This document shows, in pieces, positions 43,138-50,999 of a stretch of 64,000 bases of DNA. The position numbers and the translations under genes were made by a program. The stretch lies in assembly GCA_017509065.1 (NCBI GenBank), contig JAFWQM010000145.1:27364-91363 (forward strand), written 5' to 3'. Each line of letters begins with the position of its first letter. The first letter of the stretch is position 1. The notes under the pieces were generated by a model, which made no database searches, was not told where the DNA came from, and was given only the letters and a program-made list of their open reading frames with translations. Origin of the DNA: Clostridia bacterium. Lineage in GTDB: Bacteria > Bacillota_A > Clostridia > Christensenellales > Aristaeellaceae.

Positions 43138-46100
43138 TCACTGCAAGCCGGCGAGGGAGTTTTCGTAAGCCTGGTTCAGCGCGATCACGATAGCGGTCAT
43201 TTCGTATTCCGGGATGCCTGGAATTGTGTATGCATGGATGTCGAGCGGCATTTTCAGCCCTGTGAACAGTTCGTTGATCGCCCCGCAGTCCAGGCGCTCT
43301 CTTATCTCGCTGCCTACCGCGGTTTTGTAACCGCCGCAGGTCATGAACGTATTGCCGGTAAAAGCGGCCGCGAAGGTATATTTGGTAAAGAAGCTGATGC
43401 TTTCGCCAACTCCGAGGGCCGTACTGTTGAAGTTGTAAACCACCAGGTACGGAGACTGTTCAAACGCCTCGTTGACCGCGATGGCCGCCGCGGAGCGGAA
43501 GGGATCATCTTCATATACGGCCACATCCAGGGGCAGCGGCTCGCCCACGAACAGCGCTTCCAGTTCATCGTTCCGTTCGCTGGGCTGATAAGCCTCGGCA
43601 CCTACCTCTTTTTCCTCAAACTTAACGGCTTCCACGGTCAGCGCGGGGGTGATCTTCACCTTCGCTTGGATGGAAGTGAAGAAAGAGATGGCCTCGCCGA
43701 TATACCAGGGTTCATCGTCTTCATCTTCCGCCGCCGGGACAGGGGCTTGTTCGTCCGATTCTTCGACGGGCTGCTGGGCTTCAGCTTCATGCGCGGCGTC
43801 ATAATACGCTTTGTTGATGCCGATGGCTGCGACGGATTCCAGGACGGAGGGCTGGTTGGTATCCAGAGGAAGCGCCTGGCCGATGAACTTTTCTTTCAGC
43901 GCTTCTTCCTCAGCGCACGGAACAAATTCATCACTGTCCGCCGCTTTTTCCAGCACGGTCAGGCCGGTCAGGACGTCGTTTTCAAATTCCGCGGTTACGC
44001 GCAGCGCCAATTCGGACGCGGCGGGTTCCTCCGGCTTTTCTTCGGCAGGTTCTGCAGCGGGTTCTTCAACTGGTTCCGCTGCGGGCTCTTCAACAGGTTT
44101 CGTAACAGGTTCTTCGGAGGGCTCCTCCGCCGTTTCGACATCAACGGGGCCGTAAGCCTGATTGATGGCGGCGGCGACCGCAGCGGCGTAGGGCGTGAGC
44201 TTGGCGTCCACGCTCAGGGGCAGAGGTTGGCCCAGGAACAGGGCTTTCAGGCTTTCTTCCTCCGCGCTAGGAGCGTATTCCGCTTCGCTGCCCACGGGCT
44301 TGTCCGCGATGGCGAGATCGGAGACCTTGCCGTCCTCAAAGGCTGCTTTTACCTGAATGTCAGTGAAGAAGCTGATGGTTTCCACGGCGGTAAGGCCTTC
44401 GATTTTGGCGGGTTCCGTTTCAGTCTGAGCCGGTTCTTTTTCGGGCTCGGCAGTGGGCTGCTCGGCCAGATAACGGTCGTACGCTTTGTTGAGCGCGACG
44501 GCTACGGTCAGCGCGGTGCTTTCCGTCTGATCGACGCTCACGGGCATTTCAGCGCCAAGGAACTTTTCCTGCATCTCGGCTTCCACTTCGGCGGGCTCAA
44601 TGGACAGTGCGGTGAGCTTGCCATCCTCGAACTCTGCGGTGATTTTCATCGGAACGCTTTCGGAAACGGTCTCTTCAGGCTGCTCAGCCGGTTTTTCTTC
44701 CGGAGGCTCCTCGACCGCGACGGGTTCCGCGGGAGCGGCAGGCTGCGCCTGTTCATAGGCTTTATTCAGCGCATCCACCACGGCGGTGCTGGTGACGGTC
44801 GCGCCAGCGATGGCGTCAATGCCATCCAGCGTCAACGGCATCTGCTTGCCGATGAACTGCGCCTGGAATTCATCTTCCAGCGCGCGTGCGCCCAGGCCGG
44901 GAGTTTCGGCGAAGTTATCGTCGCCGATCTTGATATAGGTAATCTTGCCTGCTTCGTCGAACGCGGCTTCCACGGCCACGGGGCCGCCAAAGCCCTGGGC
45001 GGAAGCGGTCACAACGTTTTCAGGAATAGCTTCGGCAACGGGTTCTTCGACCGGTTCTTCTGCAGGTTCGGCAGCAGCGCCGATACTGGCATATGCTTCG
45101 TTCAGCGCATCCACCACGGCGGTGGAGGTGACGGTCGCGCCTGCGATGGCGTCAATGTCCGCCAGGGTCAGGGGCATCTGCTTGCCGATGAACTGCGCCT
45201 GGAATTCGTCTTCCAGCGCGCGAGCGCCCAGGCCGGGCGTTTCGGCAAACTGATCGTCGCCGATCTTGATATAGGTGATCTTGCCTTCGTCATCGAACGC
45301 GGCTTCCACGGCCACGGGGCCGCCAAAGCCCTGGGCGGAAGCGGTCACGGCGTTTTCAGGAGCGGCGGAGGTTTCTTCCGCGGGTGCTTCCTGCGCGGCC
45401 TGATACTTCGCGTAAGCTTTGTTCAGCGCTTCCACAACAGCGGTCTTGGTGAATGTCGCGCCGGTGAGCACGTCGATATCTTCCACGGTCATGGGCACGG
45501 TCTTGCCGATGAAAGCGGCAGCGGCTTCGGGCTCCAGCGCGCGCGCGCCGAAACCGGGTGTTTCGTCGAAGCGTTTGTCGCCAATAGACATGTACGTGAT
45601 CTTGTCGCCGTCAAAGGCGGCTTCTACATGCACGGTGCTCTGGAATCCTTCCGCGTCCGCGCCGAAGGTGGTTTCGGGCGTTTCCGGTTCAGCGGCGGGC
45701 GCTTGTTCTTTCGTAGGTTCTTCTTCCACTTCACCCTTGGAGGCCGCGTAAGCCTTGTTCAGGCTGTTCACGATGGCGGTCTTGGTGAAGGTCGCGCCGG
45801 AGAGGGCGTCCACATCCTCGACATTCAGCGGCATCTGCGCGCCGATGAAGGGATACAGGTTTTCAGCTACCAGCGCTTTCGCGCCGAATCCCTCAGTCTC
45901 TGCAAACTGATCGTCGCCGACGGAGATGTAGGTGATCTTTCCGTCCGCGTCAAAGGCCGCTTCGGTGTACACCGGGCCTGCGAAGCCCTTTTCGGCGGCG
46001 CTGAATACGCCCTCAGCGGGCTTCTCGGGCATCACGATTTCGACCGCTTCTTCAACGATGCCCTGACTGGCGTTGTACGTCTTGTTCAGCGCGTTCACCA

Positions 46101-47265
46101 CGGCGGTGGAGGAAATGGTCGCGCCGGCGATAGTGTCGATATCGGACACTTCCAGCGGAACGGTCTTGCCGATGAACTGGATCATGAACTCGGGTTCTTT
46201 CACGCCTGCGCCGACATCCTCCGCGAAGCTCTCGTCGCCGACGCCGATATATGTGACTTTCGCGTCGTCATCGAACGCGGCTTCCACATACACAGGCCCA
46301 CGGAAGCCGTCGGCGGACGCGCTGTAAACGCCCTCGGCGGGTTTCTCGGGCATGGTCGGGGTTTCGGGCACCACGATTTCCGCCCCGCCGGCGATGGCGT
46401 AGGCGTTATTCAGGGCCTTCACCACAGCGGTGGAGGAGATAGTCGCGCCAGCAATCACGTCAATGTCAGCCACTTCCAGAGGCATCTGCTTGTCGATGAA
46501 CTGGATCATGAAGTCCGGCTCGATGACGCCCACGCCGATATCCTCGGCGAAGTTCTCATCGCCGACGCTGATATAGGAGACTTTCCCGGCCGCGTCAAAG
46601 GCCGCTTCCACGTACACAGGGCCGCGGAAGCCCTTTTCGGAAGCCGAGAACACGCCGTCCGCGGGCTTAGCGGGCATTTCAATGCCGGCGATACCCAGCA
46701 CGTCCGCCTTGACGTATTTCACAATGTCGTTCACGCCGTTCACCACGGCGGTGGTGGTGATGGTGGCGCTGGTCAAAGCGTCCACGGTGCTTTCGGTAGC
46801 CTCACCGCCCGCCTTGATGTAGCTGATCGGATAGGTTTTTCCAACGAACTGGTCGGTAAAGGCGGGCTCTTTGGCGCGCGCGCCAAGGCCGGCGGTCTCG
46901 GAGAAATCCGAACCGCCCACGGTGATGCCGCCGATTTTGAACGTATCGGGAGCGTTCGCCGTGTCAACGCCCGCGATGACCTCGACCTTGCCGCCGAAGC
47001 CATTCACGGTTTTCTGGGCCACGTAGCCAACGGGAGCGCCGTCCTTGAGCCCGGCATAGACCCAATCCACGGATGCTCCTTCAGCCAGAGGCAGTTCCTC
47101 AAAGGTTGCGGCGTCCGGCAGGGCTGCCTTGCGCGCGTTCTCCGCTTTGATGAGGGCTTGCTGCGCGATGGGGTCTTTGGTGAGGGCGTTGGTGCCGCCC
47201 AGCGCAAGACCCGCGACCAGGGTGATGATGAGCAGCACCGCCCAGCCAGGAAGTTGTTTCTTCAC
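43138..47265 (-). CDS. rnfG: Giant RnfG-like polyflavoprotein with about twelve FMN-binding-domain repeats
   Basis: A 1375-residue protein in the place of RnfG (normally about 200 residues). One N-terminal membrane helix (WAVLLIITLVAGLALGG) and the first domain are a normal RnfG. Seven domains carry a flavinylation-type motif ending in A-T: TSAT (T168), AGAT (T275), AGAT (T383), SGAT (T492), TGAT (T604), AGAT (T711) and AGAT (T823), spaced 107-112 residues. Five further units (about 868-931, 960-1039, 1085-1155, 1188-1270, 1286-1370) keep the end motif ALN.AY or a variant but have lost the GAT. Glu/Pro-rich linkers join them. ApbE attaches FMN to the motif threonine in known proteins; apbE is two genes upstream. 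A role as an external flavin wire is inferred. Confidence 0.9.
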   Translation of the reverse strand: MKKQLPGWAVLLIITLVAGLALGGTNALTKDPIAQQALIKAENARKAALPDAATFEELPLAEGASVDWVYAGLKDGAPVGYVAQKTVNGFGGKVEVIAGVDTANAPDTFKIGGITVGGSDFSETAGLGARAKEPAFTDQFVGKTYPISYIKAGGEATESTVDALTSATITTTAVVNGVNDIVKYVKADVLGIAGIEMPAKPADGVFSASEKGFRGPVYVEAAFDAAGKVSYISVGDENFAEDIGVGVIEPDFMIQFIDKQMPLEVADIDVIAGATISSTAVVKALNNAYAIAGGAEIVVPETPTMPEKPAEGVYSASADGFRGPVYVEAAFDDDAKVTYIGVGDESFAEDVGAGVKEPEFMIQFIGKTVPLEVSDIDTIAGATISSTAVVNALNKTYNASQGIVEEAVEIVMPEKPAEGVFSAAEKGFAGPVYTEAAFDADGKITYISVGDDQFAETEGFGAKALVAENLYPFIGAQMPLNVEDVDALSGATFTKTAIVNSLNKAYAASKGEVEEEPTKEQAPAAEPETPETTFGADAEGFQSTVHVEAAFDGDKITYMSIGDKRFDETPGFGARALEPEAAAAFIGKTVPMTVEDIDVLTGATFTKTAVVEALNKAYAKYQAAQEAPAEETSAAPENAVTASAQGFGGPVAVEAAFDDEGKITYIKIGDDQFAETPGLGARALEDEFQAQFIGKQMPLTLADIDAIAGATVTSTAVVDALNEAYASIGAAAEPAEEPVEEPVAEAIPENVVTASAQGFGGPVAVEAAFDEAGKITYIKIGDDNFAETPGLGARALEDEFQAQFIGKQMPLTLDGIDAIAGATVTSTAVVDALNKAYEQAQPAAPAEPVAVEEPPEEKPAEQPEETVSESVPMKITAEFEDGKLTALSIEPAEVEAEMQEKFLGAEMPVSVDQTESTALTVAVALNKAYDRYLAEQPTAEPEKEPAQTETEPAKIEGLTAVETISFFTDIQVKAAFEDGKVSDLAIADKPVGSEAEYAPSAEEESLKALFLGQPLPLSVDAKLTPYAAAVAAAINQAYGPVDVETAEEPSEEPVTKPVEEPAAEPVEEPAAEPAEEKPEEPAASELALRVTAEFENDVLTGLTVLEKAADSDEFVPCAEEEALKEKFIGQALPLDTNQPSVLESVAAIGINKAYYDAAHEAEAQQPVEESDEQAPVPAAEDEDDEPWYIGEAISFFTSIQAKVKITPALTVEAVKFEEKEVGAEAYQPSERNDELEALFVGEPLPLDVAVYEDDPFRSAAAIAVNEAFEQSPYLVVYNFNSTALGVGESISFFTKYTFAAAFTGNTFMTCGGYKTAVGSEIRERLDCGAINELFTGLKMPLDIHAYTIPGIPEYEMTAIVIALNQAYENSLAGLQ
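44762..45360 (-). repeat. Recent tandem duplication inside rnfG (domains 6 and 7)
   Basis: Two nearly identical blocks, about 44762-45024 and 45097-45360, repeat with a 336-nt period (112 codons). They encode domains 6 and 7, which share long identical stretches such as LGARALEDEFQAQFIGKQMP. The other domains are much more diverged, so this pair is the youngest duplication. Confidence 0.9.
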
Positions 47266-47428
47266 TTGGTTCTGTCCTCCTATCTCTGTTTCCCGTCAGG
47301 GAAACACAGTTTCTTCATTGAACCCCAGTTATATTCGGGAAAAGGGCCTCCGCGGCCCAAAGGAAACAAATTGTCAAAGAGGCGATAAACACCAGGTTCC
47401 GAGAAATACGTTTTCCGACTCAAAATCT

Positions 47429-47995
47429 TTACCTGGTCCAGGCGTCGGGAGCGCTGGCCTCGGTCGGCTGCGGATTTGGCACCACGAGCTCCAGCTGCAG
47501 ATTATGGGGCAGACAGTAGACGCAGGGGCCGAGGATGCGCTCCTGCCAATTGGTCAGCGTGACCGTGCCTTCCGAGACGCAGAGCTGGTTATCGCAGGTG
47601 GAGGATTGCATATAGAATCCGTCTTTTTGCAGGTGGATCACATTAACCACGCCGTTGCCCTGATCCACCGTCACGTCGTGTTCCTCGCCAAGAGGTTCGA
47701 TGCCCCAGATGCGGTCTTCCAGGATAATGAACAAATATCCTTTGGCGAGCTCTTCATATCTTGCCACAGGCGCTTCAGTTGTTTCAGCTTCCACAGCCTG
47801 AACCGTTTCCGTCGGAAGCGGCTTCGGCGTTTCGGTTGCCAGGGCTTTGATGGTGTCTTGGATTTCAGTCTGTGAAAGGTTGGCGTTGGGAGATTGAATG
47901 AAACGGGATGCGATCAGCAGGCCCGCCGCGACGACGACAAGAATCGCGATGATCAGGAGATTAGCGGTCTGTTTCGGTTTTTTACTGTTCTGCAT
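47429..47995 (-). CDS. NusG domain II-like exported protein of the rnf unit
   Basis: A 188-residue protein with an N-terminal membrane helix (LLIIAILVVVAAGLLIASRF), a Thr/Glu-rich linker, and a C-terminal NusG-II-like (DUF1312) domain. The domain shows the paired-cysteine pattern CDNQLCVSEG and GPCVYCLPHNLQLEL, close to the usual CPDKxC...CLPNK. Such proteins commonly lie beside rnf and apbE genes and probably assist electron transfer or assembly on the outer face; the function is unproven. It sits between apbE and rnfG in the same direction, with 163 nt before rnfG. Confidence 0.85.
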   Translation of the reverse strand: MQNSKKPKQTANLLIIAILVVVAAGLLIASRFIQSPNANLSQTEIQDTIKALATETPKPLPTETVQAVEAETTEAPVARYEELAKGYLFIILEDRIWGIEPLGEEHDVTVDQGNGVVNVIHLQKDGFYMQSSTCDNQLCVSEGTVTLTNWQERILGPCVYCLPHNLQLELVVPNPQPTEASAPDAWTR

Positions 47996-48015
47996 GTTCT
48001 TGAAACTGATCCTCC

Positions 48016-49131
48016 TCAGGAAGGATTTTTCAGGTTGCGGGCATAATCCCGCATTCCGTCGGTTGCCTGAATGCTTCCGTCAGGCAGCACCCACATGACC
48101 TCCACGCCGTTCAGGCCGTCGGCGACGGCGCGGCCTTCCTCGTAGGGAAGCACGAACAGCGCGGTGCTCAGGAAGTCCGCCAGGATGGAGCTTTCGCACA
48201 GGATGGTGACCGATACCATTTTCAGTGAGGGCATCAGGGTCTCAGGGTCGATGATGTGGTGGTAGCGCTGCCCGTCCACGGTGTAATAGCGCCAGTAGTC
48301 ACCGCTGGTGACCACAGTTTTGTCGTGAACGTCGAGGATATCCAGGGGTTTGTTTTGGCTGATGTCCGGGTTCTGCACGCCCACGGCCCAATTACTCCGC
48401 CCGTCCATCGGCGCGTTGCCGGCGTATACGTTGCCGCCGAGGCTCAGCAGGAAGGAGGGCATGTCCTCATACAGCAAAGCGGCGACCGCGTCGGCGGCAT
48501 AACCCTTCGCCACCGCACCGATATCCAGCGTCAGCTCCGGATCGGAAAAGAATACGGTCTGCTTTTCGGCGTCCAGAACTACATTGTCAAAATCAGTATG
48601 ACCGCTCGCCGCTGTCAGCTTTTCCATAGGGGGAAGCTGGGCTTTTTCCGGATTCAGGATGCCCGTGTTCCTGTATTCGTGCCAGATGGACAGCACCGCG
48701 CCCATGGCGATATTCGTTTCCCGGCGGTCTGCGGCCCACTGCTCCTTGCACCAGGTGATCAGGCGGAAGAGATCTTCCGGAATTTCCACGGGCTCTTTCG
48801 CCGCGTGCTGATTGACGTAGTACAGGTTATGCAGGTCTTCGTAGGCGTTGTATCCGTCAAAAATATGATCGAGAGATTGAATGATTTCAAAGGCTTTGTC
48901 AGCGGCTCGGTCAAAGGAAGCCTGATCCGCGGCGAAGCCCACCAAGGTGATGACCGTGTCAAACGCGCTCAGATCGGTGCGGTTGAAGCGCTGGAAAGCG
49001 TCCTGTTGCTGATTCGCCGCGGGCGTCGCCGTCGCGGAGGGGACAGGCTTTGCGGCAGCGCAGCCGGAACACAGTATTGCAAACGCAAGAAGCAAAGAAA
49101 GAGCAGCCTTGCTGATCGTTTTCCGCTTCAT
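48016..49131 (-). CDS. apbE: FAD:protein FMN transferase (ApbE), probable lipoprotein
   Basis: A 371-residue ApbE that transfers FMN from FAD to threonines of RnfG, RnfD and related domains. A lipoprotein-like signal (LLLAFAILCSGC) places it on the outer face of the membrane; the -3 residue is a cysteine instead of the usual Leu, so lipidation is likely but not certain. Catalytic and metal features are DIGAVAKGYAAD, TSGDYWRYY and YHHIIDPETLMPS. The ATG at 49131 is 6 nt after GCGAGG; an ATG at 49164 is less likely. First gene of the apbE-rnf unit. Confidence 0.93.
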   Translation of the reverse strand: MKRKTISKAALSLLLAFAILCSGCAAAKPVPSATATPAANQQQDAFQRFNRTDLSAFDTVITLVGFAADQASFDRAADKAFEIIQSLDHIFDGYNAYEDLHNLYYVNQHAAKEPVEIPEDLFRLITWCKEQWAADRRETNIAMGAVLSIWHEYRNTGILNPEKAQLPPMEKLTAASGHTDFDNVVLDAEKQTVFFSDPELTLDIGAVAKGYAADAVAALLYEDMPSFLLSLGGNVYAGNAPMDGRSNWAVGVQNPDISQNKPLDILDVHDKTVVTSGDYWRYYTVDGQRYHHIIDPETLMPSLKMVSVTILCESSILADFLSTALFVLPYEEGRAVADGLNGVEVMWVLPDGSIQATDGMRDYARNLKNPS

Positions 49132-49208
49132 AGAAAACCTCGCTTTCAGTTTATATGAAAACAAATGCCCGTCGAAATGCGATCAGTGGGCAATTTATTT
49201 CTAAACAT

Positions 49209-49237
49209 ATTATAACAAAGATATAATATACGCACAA
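49209..49237 (-). promoter_or_regulatory. Promoter of the apbE-rnf operon
   Basis: On the minus strand TTGTGC (49237-49232) and a perfect TATAAT (49214-49209) are separated by 17 nt in a very AT-rich region. The remainder of the 523-nt divergent spacer holds the mrp promoter and repeat copy 3. Confidence 0.65.
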
Positions 49238-49397
49238 GAGATAATTTCGTACAAATATTGCAAATTTTCGGCACAAAGAATTCATGATTTCATTATATTT
49301 TTGTAACATTTTTGAAATAGTTTTGAAGTGATAAAGCATTCTTTCGATATAAAATGCGGTTTGCCATATTTCCGGCTGTTTTCTTTCGCCCGGGGTA

Positions 49398-49426
49398 TTG
49401 TGAAAATGACCGGATTCGTGTATACT
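49398..49426 (+). promoter_or_regulatory. Promoter of the Mrp/Mbh-type operon
   Basis: TTGTGA (49398-49403) and TATACT (49421-49426) are 17 nt apart. A transcript from here would carry repeat copy 3 in its 5' leader, about 230 nt before the first gene. Confidence 0.65.
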
Positions 49427-49507
49427 GAACAGGCAAACCGGAAGCTGAGATGAAGCGCTTATAAGAAAAAGTATTCGGAAGAAGGCAAAAGTCCGAAAAC
49501 CTTTATG

Positions 49508-49568
49508 GCTTTCTCGGAAGGGGGTCTGGGGGAAACTGCTCTTTGGCCGCCAAAGAGCAGTTTCCCCC
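49508..49568 (+). repeat. Dispersed hairpin repeat, copy 3
   Basis: A 61-nt copy with a perfect 19-bp hairpin (49528-49546 and 49550-49568). Compared with copy 2, one stem pair is T49537-A49559 in place of C-G, a compensatory change that keeps the fold. It lies in the presumed 5' leader of the Mrp/Mbh-type operon. Confidence 0.92.
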
Positions 49569-49654
49569 CAGAGAACTCCTTCGGTTTATCCGGGTTAGGA
49601 TGGAAAAGAGTTTCGCGCTTCCTGGCGTTTTGTTCTAAGGAAAAGGGGAGAAGT

Positions 49655-50119
49655 ATGGCGCTTGCGTTTTTTTTATTCTGGATGATCCTGAACGGCAGAT
49701 TGACCGTGGAAACGGCTGCGATCGGCGCGGTGGTGACGGCGGCGGCGATGCTGTTTATGTGGAAGGCTTGTGATTGGTCTTTTAAAAAGGAAGGAAGACT
49801 GTATCTTTGTCTGCCACGGATCATCGGGTACTGCTTCACGGTGATATGGGAGATCGTGAAGGCCAACCTGAATATGTGCCACATCGTATACTTCGGCGAA
49901 GCGGATGCGGCGGTGCGGACAATCCATACGAGTCTGAAATCCCGCCTCGCGAAAATGGCCCTTGCGAATGCCATTACGCTGACTCCCGGCACGATTTCCG
50001 TGTCGCTGGAGGGAGACGAGGTCACGGTGCACTGCCTGCGGCCGGAATTGGCGGAAGGGCTGGACGGCCTGATTTTTGAAAAGAAGCTGCTGAAAATCGA
50101 GGAGGCGCTGCATGGATAA
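49655..50119 (+). CDS. mrpE: Na+/H+ antiporter subunit E (MrpE/MbhA-like)
   Basis: A 154-residue membrane protein with two N-terminal hydrophobic segments and a soluble C-terminus. WEIVKANLNMCHIVYFG and LANAITLTPGTISV are the MrpE/MnhE signature. The ATG at 49655 follows AAAGGGGAG; the open frame upstream runs through the hairpin repeat and is not coding. It overlaps mrpF by 8 nt. Confidence 0.92.
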   Translation: MALAFFLFWMILNGRLTVETAAIGAVVTAAAMLFMWKACDWSFKKEGRLYLCLPRIIGYCFTVIWEIVKANLNMCHIVYFGEADAAVRTIHTSLKSRLAKMALANAITLTPGTISVSLEGDEVTVHCLRPELAEGLDGLIFEKKLLKIEEALHG

Positions 50120-50417
50120 TCTTTATACATTATTGATGCAGGTAGCGATGATCGCCCTGTCGCTGTGCCTGTTCGCGTGCCTGTTCCGCGCGGTGCGAGG
50201 GCCCTCCACGTCGGACAGGATCGTGGCGGTGAACATGACCGGCACCTTTGTGATCACGATCATCCTGTTTCTGTCGCTGCTGATGAAGGAAGACTATCTT
50301 GTGGATATCGCGCTGATCTACGCCATGCTCAGCTTCCTGGCGGTGGTGCTGCTGTGCAGGATCTATATCGGCCTCCACCGCGCGAAAAAAGCGAGGGAGG
50401 AAAAGAAGGATGCTTGA
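50112..50417 (+). CDS. mrpF: Antiporter subunit F (MrpF/MbhB-like)
   Basis: A 101-residue protein with three membrane helices and the MrpF signature RAVRGPSTSDRIVAVNMTG. It overlaps both neighbours by 8 nt, with GAGGAGG before its ATG. Confidence 0.92.
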   Translation: MDNLYTLLMQVAMIALSLCLFACLFRAVRGPSTSDRIVAVNMTGTFVITIILFLSLLMKEDYLVDIALIYAMLSFLAVVLLCRIYIGLHRAKKAREEKKDA

Positions 50418-50736
50418 ATACGTTCGTCAGGCTGTTTTTGCCTTCCTGCTGCTGGCGGGGCTGTTTATCCAGATCACGGCGGTGATCGGCGTGAATCGGT
50501 TCCGCTTTTCCGTGAACCGCCTGCATCCCGCCGGCATGGCGGACACACTGGGCCTGCTTTTGATGGCGCTGGCGGCGGTGGTTTACGCCGGGTTCAGCCC
50601 GGCGACGCTCAAGATCCTGCTGGTGGTGGCGCTGGTCTGGATCACCAGCCCGGTGTGCAGCCACCTGATCGCGCGGCTTGTGCGCGAAACGGATGAAAAG
50701 CGCTTTGAAGCGGAGGCGAAAGAATGGAAGCCCTGA
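50410..50736 (+). CDS. mrpG: Antiporter subunit G (MrpG/MbhC-like)
   Basis: A 108-residue three-helix protein. NRFRFSVNRLHPAGMADTLG corresponds to the MrpG loop (FxRLHAAGKADTLG), and WITSPVCSHLIAR to the TxPVxAH segment. It overlaps mrpF by 8 nt and the next gene by 13 nt. Confidence 0.92.
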   Translation: MLEYVRQAVFAFLLLAGLFIQITAVIGVNRFRFSVNRLHPAGMADTLGLLLMALAAVVYAGFSPATLKILLVVALVWITSPVCSHLIARLVRETDEKRFEAEAKEWKP

Positions 50737-50999
50737 ATATCATCCTGCTTTTGTTCATGATCGTCTGCGCGCTGGCGGTCGCTTTGACGAAGAATCTGCT
50801 GGCCGCTGTGATCACCTTCATGGCCCAGGGACTGGCCATGTCGGTGGTGTGGATACTGCTGGAGTCGCCCGACCTGGCAATCACCGAGGCCGCCGTCGGC
50901 GCGGGCGTATCGTCCATCCTGATGTTTGCCGCGCTGAAAAAAATCCACGCAATCCGGGAAAAGGGGGAAGCGGAAGATGTCGAAAAAGCGGAAGAATAA
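50724..50999 (+). CDS. MbhD-like subunit (DUF4040; equivalent to part of MrpA C-terminus)
   Basis: A 91-residue protein with three helices. NLLAAVITFMAQGLAMSVVW and SPDLAITEAAVGAGVSSILM match MbhD and the corresponding region of MrpA. The fact that it is a separate gene makes the module Mbh-like rather than classic Mrp. It overlaps the next gene by 23 nt. Confidence 0.85.
   Translation: MEALNIILLLFMIVCALAVALTKNLLAAVITFMAQGLAMSVVWILLESPDLAITEAAVGAGVSSILMFAALKKIHAIREKGEAEDVEKAEE

Noticed and set aside
41805..43193. A 462-codon plus-strand frame opposite rnfC
   Set aside because: Antisense to a well-supported gene with conserved cysteine clusters; composition (His/Ala/Asp-rich) is that of a shadow frame.
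43138..47265. rnfG repeats as a surface adhesin
   Set aside because: The repeats carry spaced GAT-type flavin motifs, and the gene lies between apbE and rnfC, which fits FMN-binding domains better than adhesin repeats.
43084..47388. A 1434-codon open frame on the plus strand opposite rnfG
   Set aside because: It is antisense to the repeated rnfG gene, has no ribosome-binding site or family similarity, and is rich in His/Arg/Phe runs typical of shadow translation of GC-rich repeats.
49505..49654. N-terminal extension of mrpE through hairpin repeat copy 3 (MAFSEGGLG...)
   Set aside because: The extension is translated repeat sequence, and a proper ribosome-binding site stands before the ATG at 49655.
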